Program-made: the position numbers and the translations under genes
The notes under the pieces: generated by a model
Told to the model about the DNA's origin: nothing
What the model saw: the letters and a program-made list of their open reading frames with translations, nothing else
The model's database searches: none
Part shown: positions 45,205 to 57,420 of the stretch, one piece after another
Layout of the letters: every line of letters begins with the position of its first letter
Position numbering within the stretch: position 1 is the stretch's first letter
Source of the DNA: Onthophagus taurus
Taxonomy: Eukaryota; Arthropoda; Insecta; Coleoptera; Scarabaeidae
NCBI RefSeq assembly: GCF_036711975.1
Contig: NC_091972.1
Span: forward strand, 15,939,001 to 16,003,000
DNA: 64,000 nt
Direction: 5' to 3'

Positions 45205-47760
45205 TTTAATGTTTTGAATAGCATCAGAATGATGTTAACTACAATTGCATCGAATTTTCATGTTTTCGAATTTTTCTCGATATTTTTGCATTTGAGAGCA
45301 AAAGTGTAAAAGAGCAATATTGTTAATAATAAAGTTTGCTACAACTTATATACCAAATCTTTTTTTCTAAAACGATTCGAATGCCGTTCTCTAGCTTCAG
45401 AATGATGTAAAAGCATGATTTTATCGGTTTTCACCTCTTCGAATTTTTCTCGATATTTAAGCACCTGAGGACAAAAGTGTAAAAGAGCAATATTACTAAA
45501 AATAAACTTTGCTACAACTTTTATACTAAAACATTCTGCATTCCGTGGTCTACCAACAGTAATATGTAATCCACAATTTCATCAAATTCTAACCTATTCG
45601 AATTTTTCTCGATATTTATGCATCTGAGAACAAAAGTGTAAAAGAGCAATATTGCTAAGTATAAAGTTTGCTACAACTTTTATACTAAAACTTTTTTTCT
45701 AAAACGTTCCGAATTCCATGCTTTATTAACTTCACGATATAAAGCTGATTTCATCGAATTTTCACCTTTTCGATTTTTTCTAGATATTTATGCAGCTGAG
45801 AGCAAAAGTGTAAGAGAACAATATTGTTAAGAATAAAGTTTGCTACAACTTTTATTCTAACACTTTTTGCTAAAACATTCTTAATGCTGTGCTCTACTAT
45901 CAACAAGGCGTAAAGTTAAGATTTCATCTAATTTTCACCTTTTCGATTTTTGTTCGATATTTATGCATTTAAGAGCAAAAATGTAAAAGAGCAATATTGT
46001 TAAGAATAAAGTTGGCTACAACTTTTATACTAAAACTTTTGTTCTAAAACGTTCTCTATTCCGTGCTTTACTAACAAGAAGATGTAACACCACTATTTCA
46101 TCAGATTTTCACCTTTTCGATTTTTGCTCGATATTTATGCATCTGAGAATAAAAGTGTAAAAGAACAATATTGCTAAGAATAAAGTTTGCTACAACTTTT
46201 ATACTAAAACTTTTTTTCTAAAACGTTCCGTATTCCGTGCTTTACTAACAACAACATGTAAAACCACGATTTCATCAGATTTACACCTTTTCGATATTTA
46301 CTCGATATTTATGCATCTGAGAGCAAAAGTGTAAAAGAACAATATTGTTAGAAATAAAGTTTGCTACAACTTTTATACTAAAACTTTTTTTCTAAAACAT
46401 TCTTAATCTTGTGCTCTACTATCAACAAGGTGTAAAGTTAAGATTTCATCTAATTTTCACCTTTTCTAATTTTTCTCGATATTTATGCAGCTGAGAGCAA
46501 AAGTGTAAAAGAACAATATTGTTAAGAACAAAGTTTGCTACAACTTTTATTCTAAAACTTTTTTGCTAAAACGTTTTGAATTCCGTGCTCTACTAACAAT
46601 AAGATGCAAAACCACGATTTCATCGAATTTTAACCTATTCAATTTTTTTTCGATATTTACGCACCTGAGAGCAAAAGTGTAAAAGAGCAATATTGTTAAG
46701 AATAAAGTTTTCTATAACATGTATCCTAAAATTTCTTTTCTAAAACGTTCCGTATTTCTTGCTTTCCTAACAACAAGATGTAAAACTACGATTTCATCAG
46801 ATTTACACCTTTTCGAATTTTTCTCGATATTTATGCATCTGAGAGCAAAAGTGTAAAAGAACAATATTGTTAAGAATAAAGTTTGCTATAACTTTTATAC
46901 TAAAACTTTTTTTCTAAAACATTATTAATGCTGTGCTCTACTATCAACAAGGTGTAAAGTTAAGATTTCATCTAATTTTCACCTTTTCGATTTTTTCTAG
47001 ATATTTATTCAGCTGAGAGCAAAAGTGTAAGAGAACAATATTGTTAAGAATAAAGTTTGCTACAACTTTTATTCTAACACTTTTTGCTAAAACATTCTTA
47101 ATGTTGTGCTCTACTATCAACAAGGTGTAAAGTTAAGATTTCATCTAATTTTCACCTTTTCGAATTTTTTTCGATATTTATGCAGCTGAGAGCAAAAGTG
47201 TAAAAGAACAATATTGTTAAGAATAAAGTTTGCTACAACTTTTATACTAAAACTTTTTTTCTAAAACGTTCCGAATTCCGCACTTTACTAACAACGAGAT
47301 TAAAGTTATGATTTCATACGATTTTCACCTTTTCGAATTTTTCTCGATATTCATGCATATGAGAGCAAAAGTGTAAAAGTACAATATTGTTAAGAATAAA
47401 ATTTGCTACAACTTTTATACTAAAACTTTTTTTCTAAAACATTCTTAATGCTGTGCTCTACTATCAACAAGGTGTAAAGTTAAGATTTCATCTAATTTTC
47501 ACTTTTTCGAATTTTTCTCGATATTCATGCATCTGAGAGCAAAAGTGTAAAAGTACAATATTGTTAAGATTAAAGTTTGCTACAACTTTTATACTAAAAC
47601 TTTTTTTCTAAAACGTTTCGAATACCGTTTTTTAGCATACGAATGATGTAAAATCACGATTTTATCGAACTTTCACCTTTTCGAATTTTTCTCGATATTT
47701 ACGGAAGTTTTTACACTTTTGCAATATTGTTGAGAATAAAGTTTGCTTGAACTTTTAGCC
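45205..47760. repeat. Satellite array C, about 174 bp units, about 14 copies
   Basis: AAAAGTGTAAAAGAGCAATA (or ..GAACAATA) recurs at about 45300, 45473, 45632, 45804, 45977, 46151, 46325, 46499, 46673, 46847, 47021, 47194, 47367 and 47541. The spacing is 172-174 bp except one 159 bp unit. Each unit also has TTTGCTACAACTTTTATACT and TTTTCACCTTTTCGAATTTT. Units with CTGTGCTCTACTATCAACAA form a recurring subtype, hinting at higher-order amplification. 47761-48310 holds nothing recognised. Confidence 0.94.
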
Positions 47761-48319
47761 CTACTACATACTAGCACCTGCTATAGAAACAATAGAAACA
47801 TTTATTATTACAATGGGTAGCGTTATTAAAATTTTTTGTAAAATAAAGTGATAGAAACTTATAATTTGTTATTGTTATATTTGTTAACTTATCCTCATTT
47901 CTTTATACTTCAATAAATTTCATTCATCATATGTGCAAATTATCTTCTTTATGTTTAATTTCTCCTTTAATTATATTATAGCAACATTTCAGCTCAGGAA
48001 AAGCTTTTCACTGGAGTTTTATCCATAAAATTCACTCAATTTTAAGATTTTTTGGGGTCAACAGAAGCATTTCATTGCAATTATGAGAAGTGGCTAACCA
48101 TTTCTACACAAATCGTGCCAATTTGATGTTGGAAATTTTTATCTCCAGTCTTAATTATTTTGTCCACTACCAAGATTAACAACTTCTAGTGTGTAATTTC
48201 TAGAAACGACTGTCGAGAGATTCTATAATTATTAATTCAGGATCTGTAGTTATAAGAACTTGATCAGCAATAGAAGTTAAGAAATCATCAAATACACCAA
48301 ATTTATATTTTCAAAATTA

Positions 48320-48325
48320 TTTATT
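48320..48325 (-). terminator. Polyadenylation signal of UGT gene 6
   Basis: AATAAA on the minus strand, 72 bp beyond the stop codon. Confidence 0.5.
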
Positions 48326-48396
48326 ATAATCTAAATATTTACATAATATACAAAATAAATAATAGGACATCATAAAGATTTACATAAAATTGATTC

Positions 48397-50012
48397 TCAA
48401 GCCGTTTTAAACTTATGATACAAAAATTTCTTATACAGCGCAATTAAAAATTTAGTACTATAAAATCCTAACATAAACGCTATGACCACCACTGATAAAC
48501 ATATTAACGCAACATCAATCAAAAAATATTGATACCAAGGTAATTCGACGCTATGAGATCTTAAATGATATGCTCCTTTGTGTCTAATAACATATTCGAT
48601 CCAATAAACAGCAGTATCCAATGGTGATGACGGTCTATCTCTGTAAATGTTTGATACTTCTTCAGCTCGTCTCTTAAAATCGTCTCCTAAAAGTTGTCCA
48701 ACAGCCATCGAAAAGATTTCTTCGTTAATCTCTTCGAAATTTAATTCTAATCCGGTTCCTTTTGTTGCAACCGTTTTAATGTTTAAAACTTGATCGGCAA
48801 AAATTGGAATTCCGAGTATTGGAACGCCACAATAATTAGCTTCTTGAGTGCTCAACATCCCACCATGACTAATAAATAATTTTGTGTTTGGATGGCATAA
48901 AATTCCCAGTTGTGGTAACCAAGTTTCAAATTGAATGTTTGACGGTATTTCCAAATTTTTCGGGAACAAATCGCGATTGGCTTTCCATAAAATTTTTAAT
49001 GGTAATTTTTTAAAGGTATTAAAAATCGATTTTAATACATTTTCCGGCAACGTTTCCGTCATTAACATCGACCCAAAACTCATATAAATAACACCGTTAG
49101 TTGAATCATTTAAAATTTTCGAAAAATAATCGTTTAATTGAACATTTCCATCGATATGAACACCAGCTACTTCAATAAAATTAGGAACAGCCGGTCGTGG
49201 TTGTTGTATACTAAAGTGGCTATTTGTTATCACCAAACTAGTATTTTTAGCAATCTCTTTTAAATGCGGTATCCCTTCACCAAAATGCTTTATAATAATT
49301 CTATTCGCTTCTTCTTGGAAATAATCAAAACTCATTTTATACAACATTAAAGCTAAAGTGTTCCATAAACGTTGTTTTAGAGTCATTTTTGTGCCGGCTG
49401 TCATATAATTATGAGGAATGTAAGAAGGATTGTCTGGAATCCCGATTAAATCGCTGCTCCATGGTTGATTCACGGTGGTGCTTATTGTAATTAAAGGTAT
49501 TCGAAAAATTCCAGCGAATACGTTCAAGCAATCAGATGGCATTAAATGTGAGATTAAAACATCGTACTTTTTCGTTGTATTTCGTAAGGCTTGGGCTTCA
49601 TTTGTTGCAAGAACCGAATCGCACATCATTGTGCCTCCAAAACGGAAAATAAAAATTAAATCGTTGAGGATTCCCTTTGATTTTAAGGTATTTAGGGTTA
49701 CGTTGTTTGTTAGGATTGGCATGGAACCTTTTAGGCTTATATCATTGTAGCTGGAATGAAGGAAAAATGAATTGAAAAAAATTATTTTCCCAAAAAAGAA
49801 ATAATTATTAAAACTTACCCAGGAATTGGTTCCTTTTGAGGAAAATGACTCATAACATCAACATCGTGTCCATTTTCAGCTAATCTTTTCACAATGGGGT
49901 GAAGCATCATAAAATGGCTTTTGCCGGGGAATGGAAATATCGCCAAAATATTTGCACTCTCATATTTTTGTATTAAAACAAAAAATGAGAAGACCATCAA
50001 TATAGTTTTCAT
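48397..50012 (-). CDS. UDP-glycosyltransferase gene 6, two exons
   Basis: Exon 1 is 50012-49819 and exon 2 is 49750-48397, joined in phase across one 69 bp intron, giving about 515 residues. Catalytic His is H33 in GKSHFMML and Asp lies in LMPSDCLNVF. The signature is FISHGG..E..GVPILGIPIFADQ. The C-terminal membrane helix is followed by a tail ending KFKTA (KxKxx). Exon 1 and the first intron correspond exactly to those of gene 5; the other introns are missing. It belongs with gene 5 in a subfamily separate from the four plus-strand genes. Confidence 0.93.
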
Positions 50013-50107
50013 CTTTAATAATTTTTTTTATTTTGTAACTTTTTAGTAAGTCACTTTACTTCAGTAGAAAGAAAAGAAACTGATACCGATCATGATTTTG
50101 CTCCTGG

Positions 50108-50115
50108 TTTATATA
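50108..50115 (-). promoter_or_regulatory. TATA box of UGT gene 6
   Basis: TATATAAA on the minus strand, about 95 bp upstream of the ATG, which allows a leader of about 65 bp. Confidence 0.5.
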
Positions 50116-50119
50116 TTAA

Positions 50120-52355
50120 AAAATAATGAAAGATATGATAATAATTTATGGGGGAGTAAAATAATTGAAATTGTAACATTCGCGGAGCGTAATTATTTCA
50201 ATAATTTAAAAACAACGCGCATTTGTTTCCGTTTAATCGAATGTACGGAAACGAAGGTCAATGCGGAAAGTGATATTACAAAATAGCGTAAAAAAATATA
50301 AAATCACGTTTCGCTTTGATGGTGTTTGCTTTGATTTGTGCCACCATAAACAACATGTTTACTACGTTTCCGCGAACAAGAAATATAATTTCATTATGAC
50401 ATCAAAAAAAACCAATAATAGTAAGAAAAATGTTTTTAGTTATGTTTATTAATAATCCATATTTATTTAATTTTTTTTTAGATAAAGAATATTTGAGGTT
50501 TTTATTGAATAAAATTGATCACCTTTTATCGTTGGTTCTGGCAACGACAGGAGATGAATGTAAATTACGCTCGTTCCGCTTTCGTGAGCTTCTTGTTCAT
50601 TTTGATTTCAATTGACTTATTATTAAGGGAAATTGGGGTGCTTTTCTCCGCCCCTACATCATCATCGTTTCTTCGTTTTCCCGTTCAAAATCTCCCTCAA
50701 ACTCCGCTACCAACCCGTTCTCTCTCTGAAAAGAGAAGGTTGTCGAACAGCTTTTGTAAGCCGATTTAGTCAATTATCCGAATCGTTTTAGTGACTTCAT
50801 TCGGTTACGATTCTTGTTTTAAGTAAAGAATTTAATCTTAACTTAGATTCACATTTGTTATTTACTTTAAGATTTCTCTGTACTTTTTATATCTTTTCTC
50901 AGGTTACTGTTGTATTGAAATAAGAAACTACTAATCAATGTCGAGTATCAATTGTAGTTATAGTTGTAGTACAAATAATATTTAAATATAAATTTGCTGT
51001 TTGAATCGCAAATTGGTTAATGCAGAATGGATGTGCTGATGTAAAACCGTTTATTGAAAGGCAAAGCGTAGATATGAAAATGTGTTTGACAGCTGAAGAA
51101 AAAGCATAGGGAAGCATAGAAGATGTTTTTATAAACTGTAAGATTGCAAATTTCATGAAAAATCCAAAATTGGGGAAAGATTCGTCACAACCCAAGAATA
51201 GGAAACCCATCTACCAAGAAGTCTATAAGCATACTTCTGCTGCAAATACTAAAGTCCAAGACGATGGCTTACCCTCGAAGCATGAATTTGCATTCAGGTA
51301 ACGTAGAGGATAAGTACAGCAAACTGCGAATGTCAGCAACAAGAACACATTGGAACTTGTGCAGAAAAAAAGTCAGCAGATTAATGAAATGGGTTGCTGG
51401 CAAACATGATGGATGCTAATCTGCAGGGAAACATAATAAAAACAAACCAAACGATGGATTTACATAAAAAAAAGTATAATCAGCTGCAGTAATCAATTAG
51501 AAAGTGATAGATAATGTGAGAATGTAAAAAAACACTCTTCTAGAAATTGAAGTCCTTAACTAATTGTAAGCGCTGTTTATCACAAACCTAAGAAGATTAC
51601 CAAATCCCAAGATGGTATTCAAATCAATTTGAAAATCTAGTTAAACAATAAGAAAGCCAAGAAGACGTAGTTAATTCTGCACTTAATGACATCCCGGCAA
51701 CATATCTACAAGGATTCAAAATTTCGGTAGAAGAAATTAGAATGGACGGACTAAATCCACAAAGGCACTAGAAATAAACGGTATACCAAGCCAGGCATAG
51801 AAGATGTTTCCCGAAATCATAAGATTGCAACTCATGAAGTTAATGAAATAATGAATTGAAGAAAACCTCGCAGAAAGCGTAAAGATAAAGGGGAAAAATA
51901 CATATCTTGAGGTCAAAGGAGTTACAACCTAAAATAGGGATAATAGAATCCTTATTACCGTAGTAAACGTTTTGTAAGAAGTCGTAATAACATGAAGAAA
52001 TACTATATCATGAACGCAAACATTCAGAAAGCAGTGGATAAGAAAGAATTGTGTACTTGAACTGATGTGAAGAATCATGCAAGTTTAATTCTTACTTCAA
52101 TCTTTAAAAAATCGTTAGCATTTGCACATTGACAGTCACAATGATCGTGTAGAATCGCCTTAAGATTCCAGAATGATCAATTTATTTTGTATAAAATTAT
52201 AAAAATCGCCTTTTGACCCACTACCAATGTAAACACATTCAAAACTGATTTAAACAATTCAAAAGCGAAAGGTACATCGAAGCCAAACGTCCGTATGTTA
52301 ATTAACTAATTTTTTTCAAACCGTTCCTGAGTTGTAAAACTAGAAAACCACTTGT
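50120..52355. other. Spacer with probable degraded retroelement
   Basis: 50120-50930 holds nothing recognised. Between about 50940 and 51950 short pieces resemble the pre-RT linker of a LINE (VEEIRMDGLNPQRH on the plus strand near 51730), but the similarity is too thin to define an element. 51950-52355 has nothing recognised. Confidence 0.3.
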
Positions 52356-52359
52356 CTCG

Positions 52360-52740
52360 CAGATTCTTCCCTCAACAAGGCCTTCCCTAAGGATCTCTCC
52401 TCTCCCCGACACTCTACAACGTGTTTTGCTGCGATATTTATAATGACAACCCAAATACTTTTTATTTCAACTCTACGCTGACGACATCACTTTGGTGACA
52501 CACGGCGCAAACATCGGATTCGCAGTTCAAAAGTTGCAGTCGGTCCATTTCTTCCCATCCATGCTCCTTCTCCCACCGTAACTGTCCAATCCATGGTCAT
52601 ATCTTCCTTTCCAAACTTCAAATAACTCTGAATTTCGATTGACAGAAGGTTAAAGTTTTCCGACCATGCCATCAAGTTGAACTAAGAAAAAACCAAATTC
52701 AAACCTAGATTATTCCGGTCAGAAAGACTATGGTTGATAA
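52360..52740 (+). pseudogene. Jockey-type LINE RT fragment
   Basis: Across frames the plus strand reads GSLLSPTLYNVF and then LYADDITLVTHGANI, the paired RT motifs 4 and 5 of Jockey-type elements at normal spacing. A degraded thumb follows. It ends near a CT microsatellite. Confidence 0.65.
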
Positions 52741-52796
52741 CCCTTTTGGGCCAACGTTCAGCGCAGTGACCAACCCAACCTAAATAAATAGTGATC

Positions 52797-52814
52797 CCTC
52801 TCTCTCTCTCTCTC
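52797..52814. repeat. CT dinucleotide microsatellite
   Basis: Nine CT units just past the LINE fragment. Confidence 0.85.
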
Positions 52815-53811
52815 GCCTTTTGATTTGATGTTTGTTGATGATTAATGGCAAAAAGTTGTTTTCTCCAATACGGTTACAAATTAAGATATCTAACTATATG
52901 AGGTTTTAAAGCAACGTTTGAGATTAGATTATACCAAATTATAAAAATCCACGATGACCAATTTATTTTGTACAACATTTTAAATATCGCCTTTTTAATA
53001 ATTTGATGTAGTTAACGCAAAAAACATTTTCCCCAAAGTTATCAAAATTACTCCCAAACTAACACCAACCCAAATCACATAAACCTAAATTCAATCAACC
53101 CGAAATAAATAAGGTTCTCTAAATTGGGTTGGGTTTGCTAATGATACCAAAGAAAAAAACGTGTAAGTAGTGGAGAAAAATATTACGCATGTAATTTGTT
53201 TATTAAGAATCAAAAAGACATAATCCATAACCGGATTTAGCGTAGTTATAACCTTTCTTAGTTAAAAATTGTAAAAAAAAGAACAAAATATAAAGATTTT
53301 TGAATTTTTTTGCTAAAATATATCATAATGAAAATCATTAATGATGGAGAATAATATTTAGTGTAGAACTTATTTCCAATGAACCAAGAAGGCACAATTC
53401 ATAATCAGATTTTGCTCAGTTACAACCTAAATCAAGTTAGAACTATAAACAAAAAACACAAAATACATTATTACCAGATTAGTATAATCTAAACAAATAT
53501 TTTGTATATACCTAATTTGTTAAGAACCATATTTTAACCAATTATAACCATATTCTGATCAAAAAGATGTTTTCGTTGTTAAAGTCAATAATGAAAAACT
53601 ATAAGCAATGGAGACAAATCTGTTACATTTAATTTATTTATTAGGAACCAAAATGTGTAATCTATAAGATTAATCTACCATTCGTCGCCTCCTTGTTGCT
53701 CATCCTTTATAAAATAAAATCAGATTTCTTCAAGTTCGGTTCCAAACAATGTTGAAATGGCAGGTTTATAAGGAACAGAATAAATTGCCTATTTTCTTAA
53801 ATACAGGGTGA
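52815..53811. repeat. AT-rich DNA with faint, diverged internal repeats
   Basis: Segments near 53165, 53345 and 53595 resemble each other (GGAGA-AA, TTACAT/GCATGTAATTT, TTTATTA-GAA-CAAAA). This suggests an old repeat with a period near 200 bp. No gene is seen. Confidence 0.3.
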
Positions 53812-54385
53812 TTCTGAACCTATACGCATAAACTGAGGGATTTACTCGTCCTGACGAATAAAGACTAGTAAAAAATAGACGAATAAAAAATTAGTAGCAA
53901 AAGATTTTCTGTTTCATAGATATCCGTGATATTTACTTTCAAATCAAGAAAACATAGAACATTTTAAAATAACATCAGAGCAAGTGTTCGTTATTTCCCA
54001 CATTTTCTATCAATTCGACTCCCCGAATCCACGATCTCACACTAGCGCGGCCTAAACCAGGGTGTTGACGGATTGTCTGGGCAGCAGCATATATCTGATT
54101 TTGCAATATTTGCTGAGTATTAACTTCTGTGGCGTACACTATGCTTTTTAAGTGACCCGAAAGGTATAAGTCAAGAGGATTGAAGCCGGGCTATCACTGT
54201 GGCCAAGCCATTGGACCATCTCGACCTATCCATCTTCAGGAAACACATCATCAAGATGTCGCCGATTATATCGGATATCTAGGAAACTAAAAAACTTTTA
54301 CTACAATTTTTTCATCTATTAGTCATTATTTGTCCTTAGGAATAAATCCCTCAGTTTATGCGTATAGGTTGAGAATCACCCTGTA
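53812..54385. mobile_element. Internally deleted mariner/IS630-type element
   Basis: The ends TACAGGGTGATTCTGAACCT and AGGTTGAGAATCACCCTGTA are inverted repeats (about 50 bp, continuing ATACGCATAAACTGAGGGATTTA). They lie within TA. Inside, the minus strand encodes only the end of a transposase, from GFNPLDLYLSGHLKSIVYAT to VGNNEHLL. NPLD lies where the last catalytic residue of this family sits. The N-terminal half is gone. Confidence 0.85.
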
Positions 54386-54607
54386 TATCTGCTTCTTTTC
54401 AAGATTGCACTGTTTTCTTAGCACACGCCTCATTTGACCTAATTGCTTCTAACTTACGTCTTATATGGTAAAATCGTTAACTTTGCGCCCAATTAACTTT
54501 TAAGTACTTTATTTGTGTCTGATAGGCAAGTGCTATCCTCGTTAGTTCTCGTAACAGATTCTTGAACACAAGGCTGAACAAAGATAAGAACGCAAGGATC
54601 CGACGTT

Positions 54608-55028
54608 ATGGAAGACCAGTAGTGTTATCTAAGCAGTTCAAGAGTTGCATCTTATTCCAGCATCTCACGCTGGATCTCCAACAAATTTTGTACTGATCCT
54701 TCATTGAACCGGCGTGCAATATTTTGGAATTTCTTAAAAACGTAAAACATTTTCTGTCATACGCATTCTTTTAAGTTTAGTTCCCAACAATTTTTTCATA
54801 TTATAAATTTCGCAACATTTCTTGGTTAAAACCAATTGTTTTTAAAAATGCAGGAGTAAATATGGAAATATACTACGAACTATAACCATTGGAATGAAAA
54901 ACAGTGAAATAAATTAAAACAAAGACAGATTATGTTGAAAAAAATTGTAAACTATAAAATCTTAAATATTTGAAATCGTAAAAACAACAACAACATTACG
55001 GTGTATTCACGATTTGATGATAGTAATT
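54608..55028. repeat. Direct repeat, copy 1 (partner 55534-55950)
   Basis: Both copies contain GAAGACCAG-AGTGTT, AAGAGTTGCATCTTATTCCA, GGAAATATACTAC-AAC, AAGACAGATTATGTTGAAA and AAATATTTGAAATCGTAAAA, in order and about 925 bp apart. Each follows mariner-type relic sequence or minisatellite, so the duplicated unit probably includes a mobile element. Confidence 0.8.
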
Positions 55029-55250
55029 TAGTAATATTTAGATTTTTGCTAATCTATCTAGGAGTGTCTAATCTTTTGTTAGCAGTATCTGCCAGCAATC
55101 TAGTCTGCATTAGTAGTGTCTAGTTTGCTTTAACAGTGTCTTCATAACCAGTATTTAGTTATCTGTCAGCAATGTCTAGTCTTCTACAACCAGTATTTAA
55201 TCTTCTAAAGAGTGGATCGTCTAACGTTTGGAATTTGAGTCAGGTATAAA
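55029..55250. repeat. Imperfect minisatellite of about 25-30 bp units
   Basis: Diverged units of the form GTCTAGTCTTC-x-x-CAGCAGTAT recur here and again at 58865-58965 and 59520-59550. All three places lie next to mariner relics. Confidence 0.5.
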
Positions 55251-55289
55251 AAGAAAAGTTATGAGTATTTATTTAAAAGTATGATTTTA

Positions 55290-55515
55290 TTAAAAAGGTG
55301 GAACCTTCACATTTAAGAATGAAACACATTATTCATATGTCTGCCACGGCTGGCCCTGCAGTACGTCATTTGATCAACCCAATTTTCATGTACTTTTTCG
55401 ATTGCTTTGGTTTGAATTTCATAATGGCAACGTCGATTTCATTTCAAGGCCTCAATCGTTTCTGGATGGTTAACCTGAGTACCACATGCGACAATTTTGC
55501 ACATCAGAGACCGCC
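55290..55515 (-). pseudogene. Mariner-type transposase C-terminal fragment
   Basis: It aligns at the DNA level with 59031-59180 (TGCCACGGCTGGCCCT, TACTTTTTCGATTGCTT, CGATTTC, TTTCTGGATGGTTAAC). On the minus strand it corresponds to the C-terminal end of a mariner-like transposase. Stops are present. Confidence 0.5.
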
Positions 55516-55533
55516 TCTTATATGGTAATTACG

Positions 55534-55950
55534 TGAAGACCAGCAGTGTTCTCTAAGCAGCTCAAGAGTTGCATCTTATTCCAGCATCTCACACCGCATC
55601 TCCTGAACTGAAAGTTGAAATAAAATTTTGTACTCCTTCATTGAATCACCATGTAATATTTTCAAAACTCTTAAAAACCTAGTCCATTTGCAGTTATTTA
55701 AAATATTTTCATATTATATATAATTTCGCAATATTTCTTGGATAAAATCAATTATTTTTAATAAATGTAGGATGTAATGGAAATATACTACAAACAACAA
55801 CCATTACTATGTTAACCTTTTTATGCGGAATGAAAAACAATGAAATAAATAAAAACGAAGACAGATTATGTTGAAACGAATTGCAAACAATAAAGTCTTA
55901 AATATTTGAAATCGTAAAAACAATAGCGGTGTATTAACGACTTGATAATA
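55534..55950. repeat. Direct repeat, copy 2 (partner 54608-55028)
   Basis: Second copy of the duplicated segment. It carries an extra insert (TGTTAACCTTTTTATGCGG) near 55810 that is absent from copy 1. Confidence 0.8.
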
Positions 55951-56039
55951 ACAAATATTATGTGTAAAACGTAAAATGTATAAAAACATTCTTAAATGTT
56001 AACGTGAAATAGTTCTTTTTGACGTCATTGAAGCTTCGT

Positions 56040-57420
56040 TCCGTTTTCTTATCTTCATTATTTTTCTCGGGCGCACATGCCAAAAACAAAACACGTCCTT
56101 CAAATCCGAAATTGCGTAACGATGACCCCCGGCTATAAAAGGGGGCGCCACCGCAGGGAGTTAGTAACAGCAGCAGGTAGAAAATCGAAGGGGGGGTCGC
56201 CAAAGTCGAAACGAGAGCTGCCTGCAACAGATATGTGGGCAACCGACGTCAGCGCCACCTAGTTCGTTCTCGCAATCGCAGTAATGTCGAAAGCTTGTCC
56301 AAGAGGGTGGAACAAACCCCCTACTCTCAAAATCCAAACCATTTCTTAGTTTTCCCAAAATAATTTTATTAATTATATATTTATGTATCGACAATCAATT
56401 GTTTATTTTAATTGAATTTAAAAAAAAATTGTTTCTATATCATTTTTATTGTTAAGAGTTGAAATTTAATTCACCCCTTTTAACTAAATAAATCTACTTT
56501 TAAGTTTATTGGTCTCTGCAGGGTATTTCTGAATGTATTAAACTAGTTGTTTTAAGACGGATCGTAGTATGCATATCACGTAAGTACGTGTGAATGTCCG
56601 AAAGAGGGTGGTTGTGTTTAATAGTAGGTATGGGAAGTTGTTGAGACGACCGTTAGGGGTCAGCCAACAAGAAAAGGCACTACGGTTGATTAGTTCGCGC
56701 TGTCGCCGTTGTCGCCCAGCGCTTGATGCATAGCCGCCTCTCGAAATGGGCTATTTGTATGTGCATTTTGATACGGTCCATTTAATCTCCTCGCAAAGGG
56801 GTTGGAAAGGGGGTTGATGTTCCTCAAATCCATTCTTAAAAGAACACCATTAAATCGTAATTGTGAAAATGAATTATTCAATATATTTAATTTTTATACG
56901 CCCTCCACCCCTCAAAAAAAAAGCACAGCAAGAGAGGGTTGAAATCGAAATACACAAAAAAACTATTCTAGAAAATAAATAAAAGAGCACAATCAAGTGA
57001 GCTGTCAAAACCGTAGATAGTACAATAAACGTGAATGCGGGGGGAAATCGTTGGGGGTTTGTATATTCGGTTTTTGTAAAGGGGGGGCCAATAACTGCAG
57101 ATTAAACTCAATCAGTCGGGCGGGTCGAATCGCGTCTGGCCATGACACGCGTCAAAACGTATAAAACAATCGACGTCGACGACGATGGTGGCGGCGGCGC
57201 CGGTGACGTGACCACGCCCCGAACTATCTCTCTTCGGTACACGGCCGAGGTCACACCAGGTGGCGCACGTGTACGTCTGATGACGCAGCAACGGCCATTG
57301 TTTTCCCGGACGGGATGCGCCCGGTTGATCCGTAATCACGTGCACTCGACAGACTATCCTCCTACGTAGACGTGTGCTATGTCAAAAGTTTTATTTATCT
57401 CCTTTTATTTACTTGTTCAG
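56040..57420. promoter_or_regulatory. GC/CpG-rich island, probable promoter region
   Basis: The only CpG-rich stretch in the right half of the window, strongest at 56090-56330 and 57110-57370. It contains a consensus TATA box, E-box-like CACGTG (57337-57342), CRE-like TGACGTGA and three GGTGGCGC-type motifs. Open frames on both strands in 57112-57369 have Gly/Asp-rich, domain-free content and are not called. I expect a promoter or first untranslated exon of a gene outside the window or too spliced to see. Confidence 0.4.
56134..56140 (+). promoter_or_regulatory. Strong TATA box with GC-rich flanks
   Basis: GGCTATAAAAGGGGGCGCC is close to the ideal TATA context. A TTAGTA sequence about 27 bp downstream (56161) could serve as initiator, and a possible splice donor (CAG|GTAG) follows at about 56176. 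No coding exon after it is recognised. Confidence 0.5.

Noticed and set aside
57142..57369. Plus-strand 75-codon frame in the CpG island
   Set aside because: Asp/Gly run and no domain; both strands are open because of the composition. Not called as a gene.
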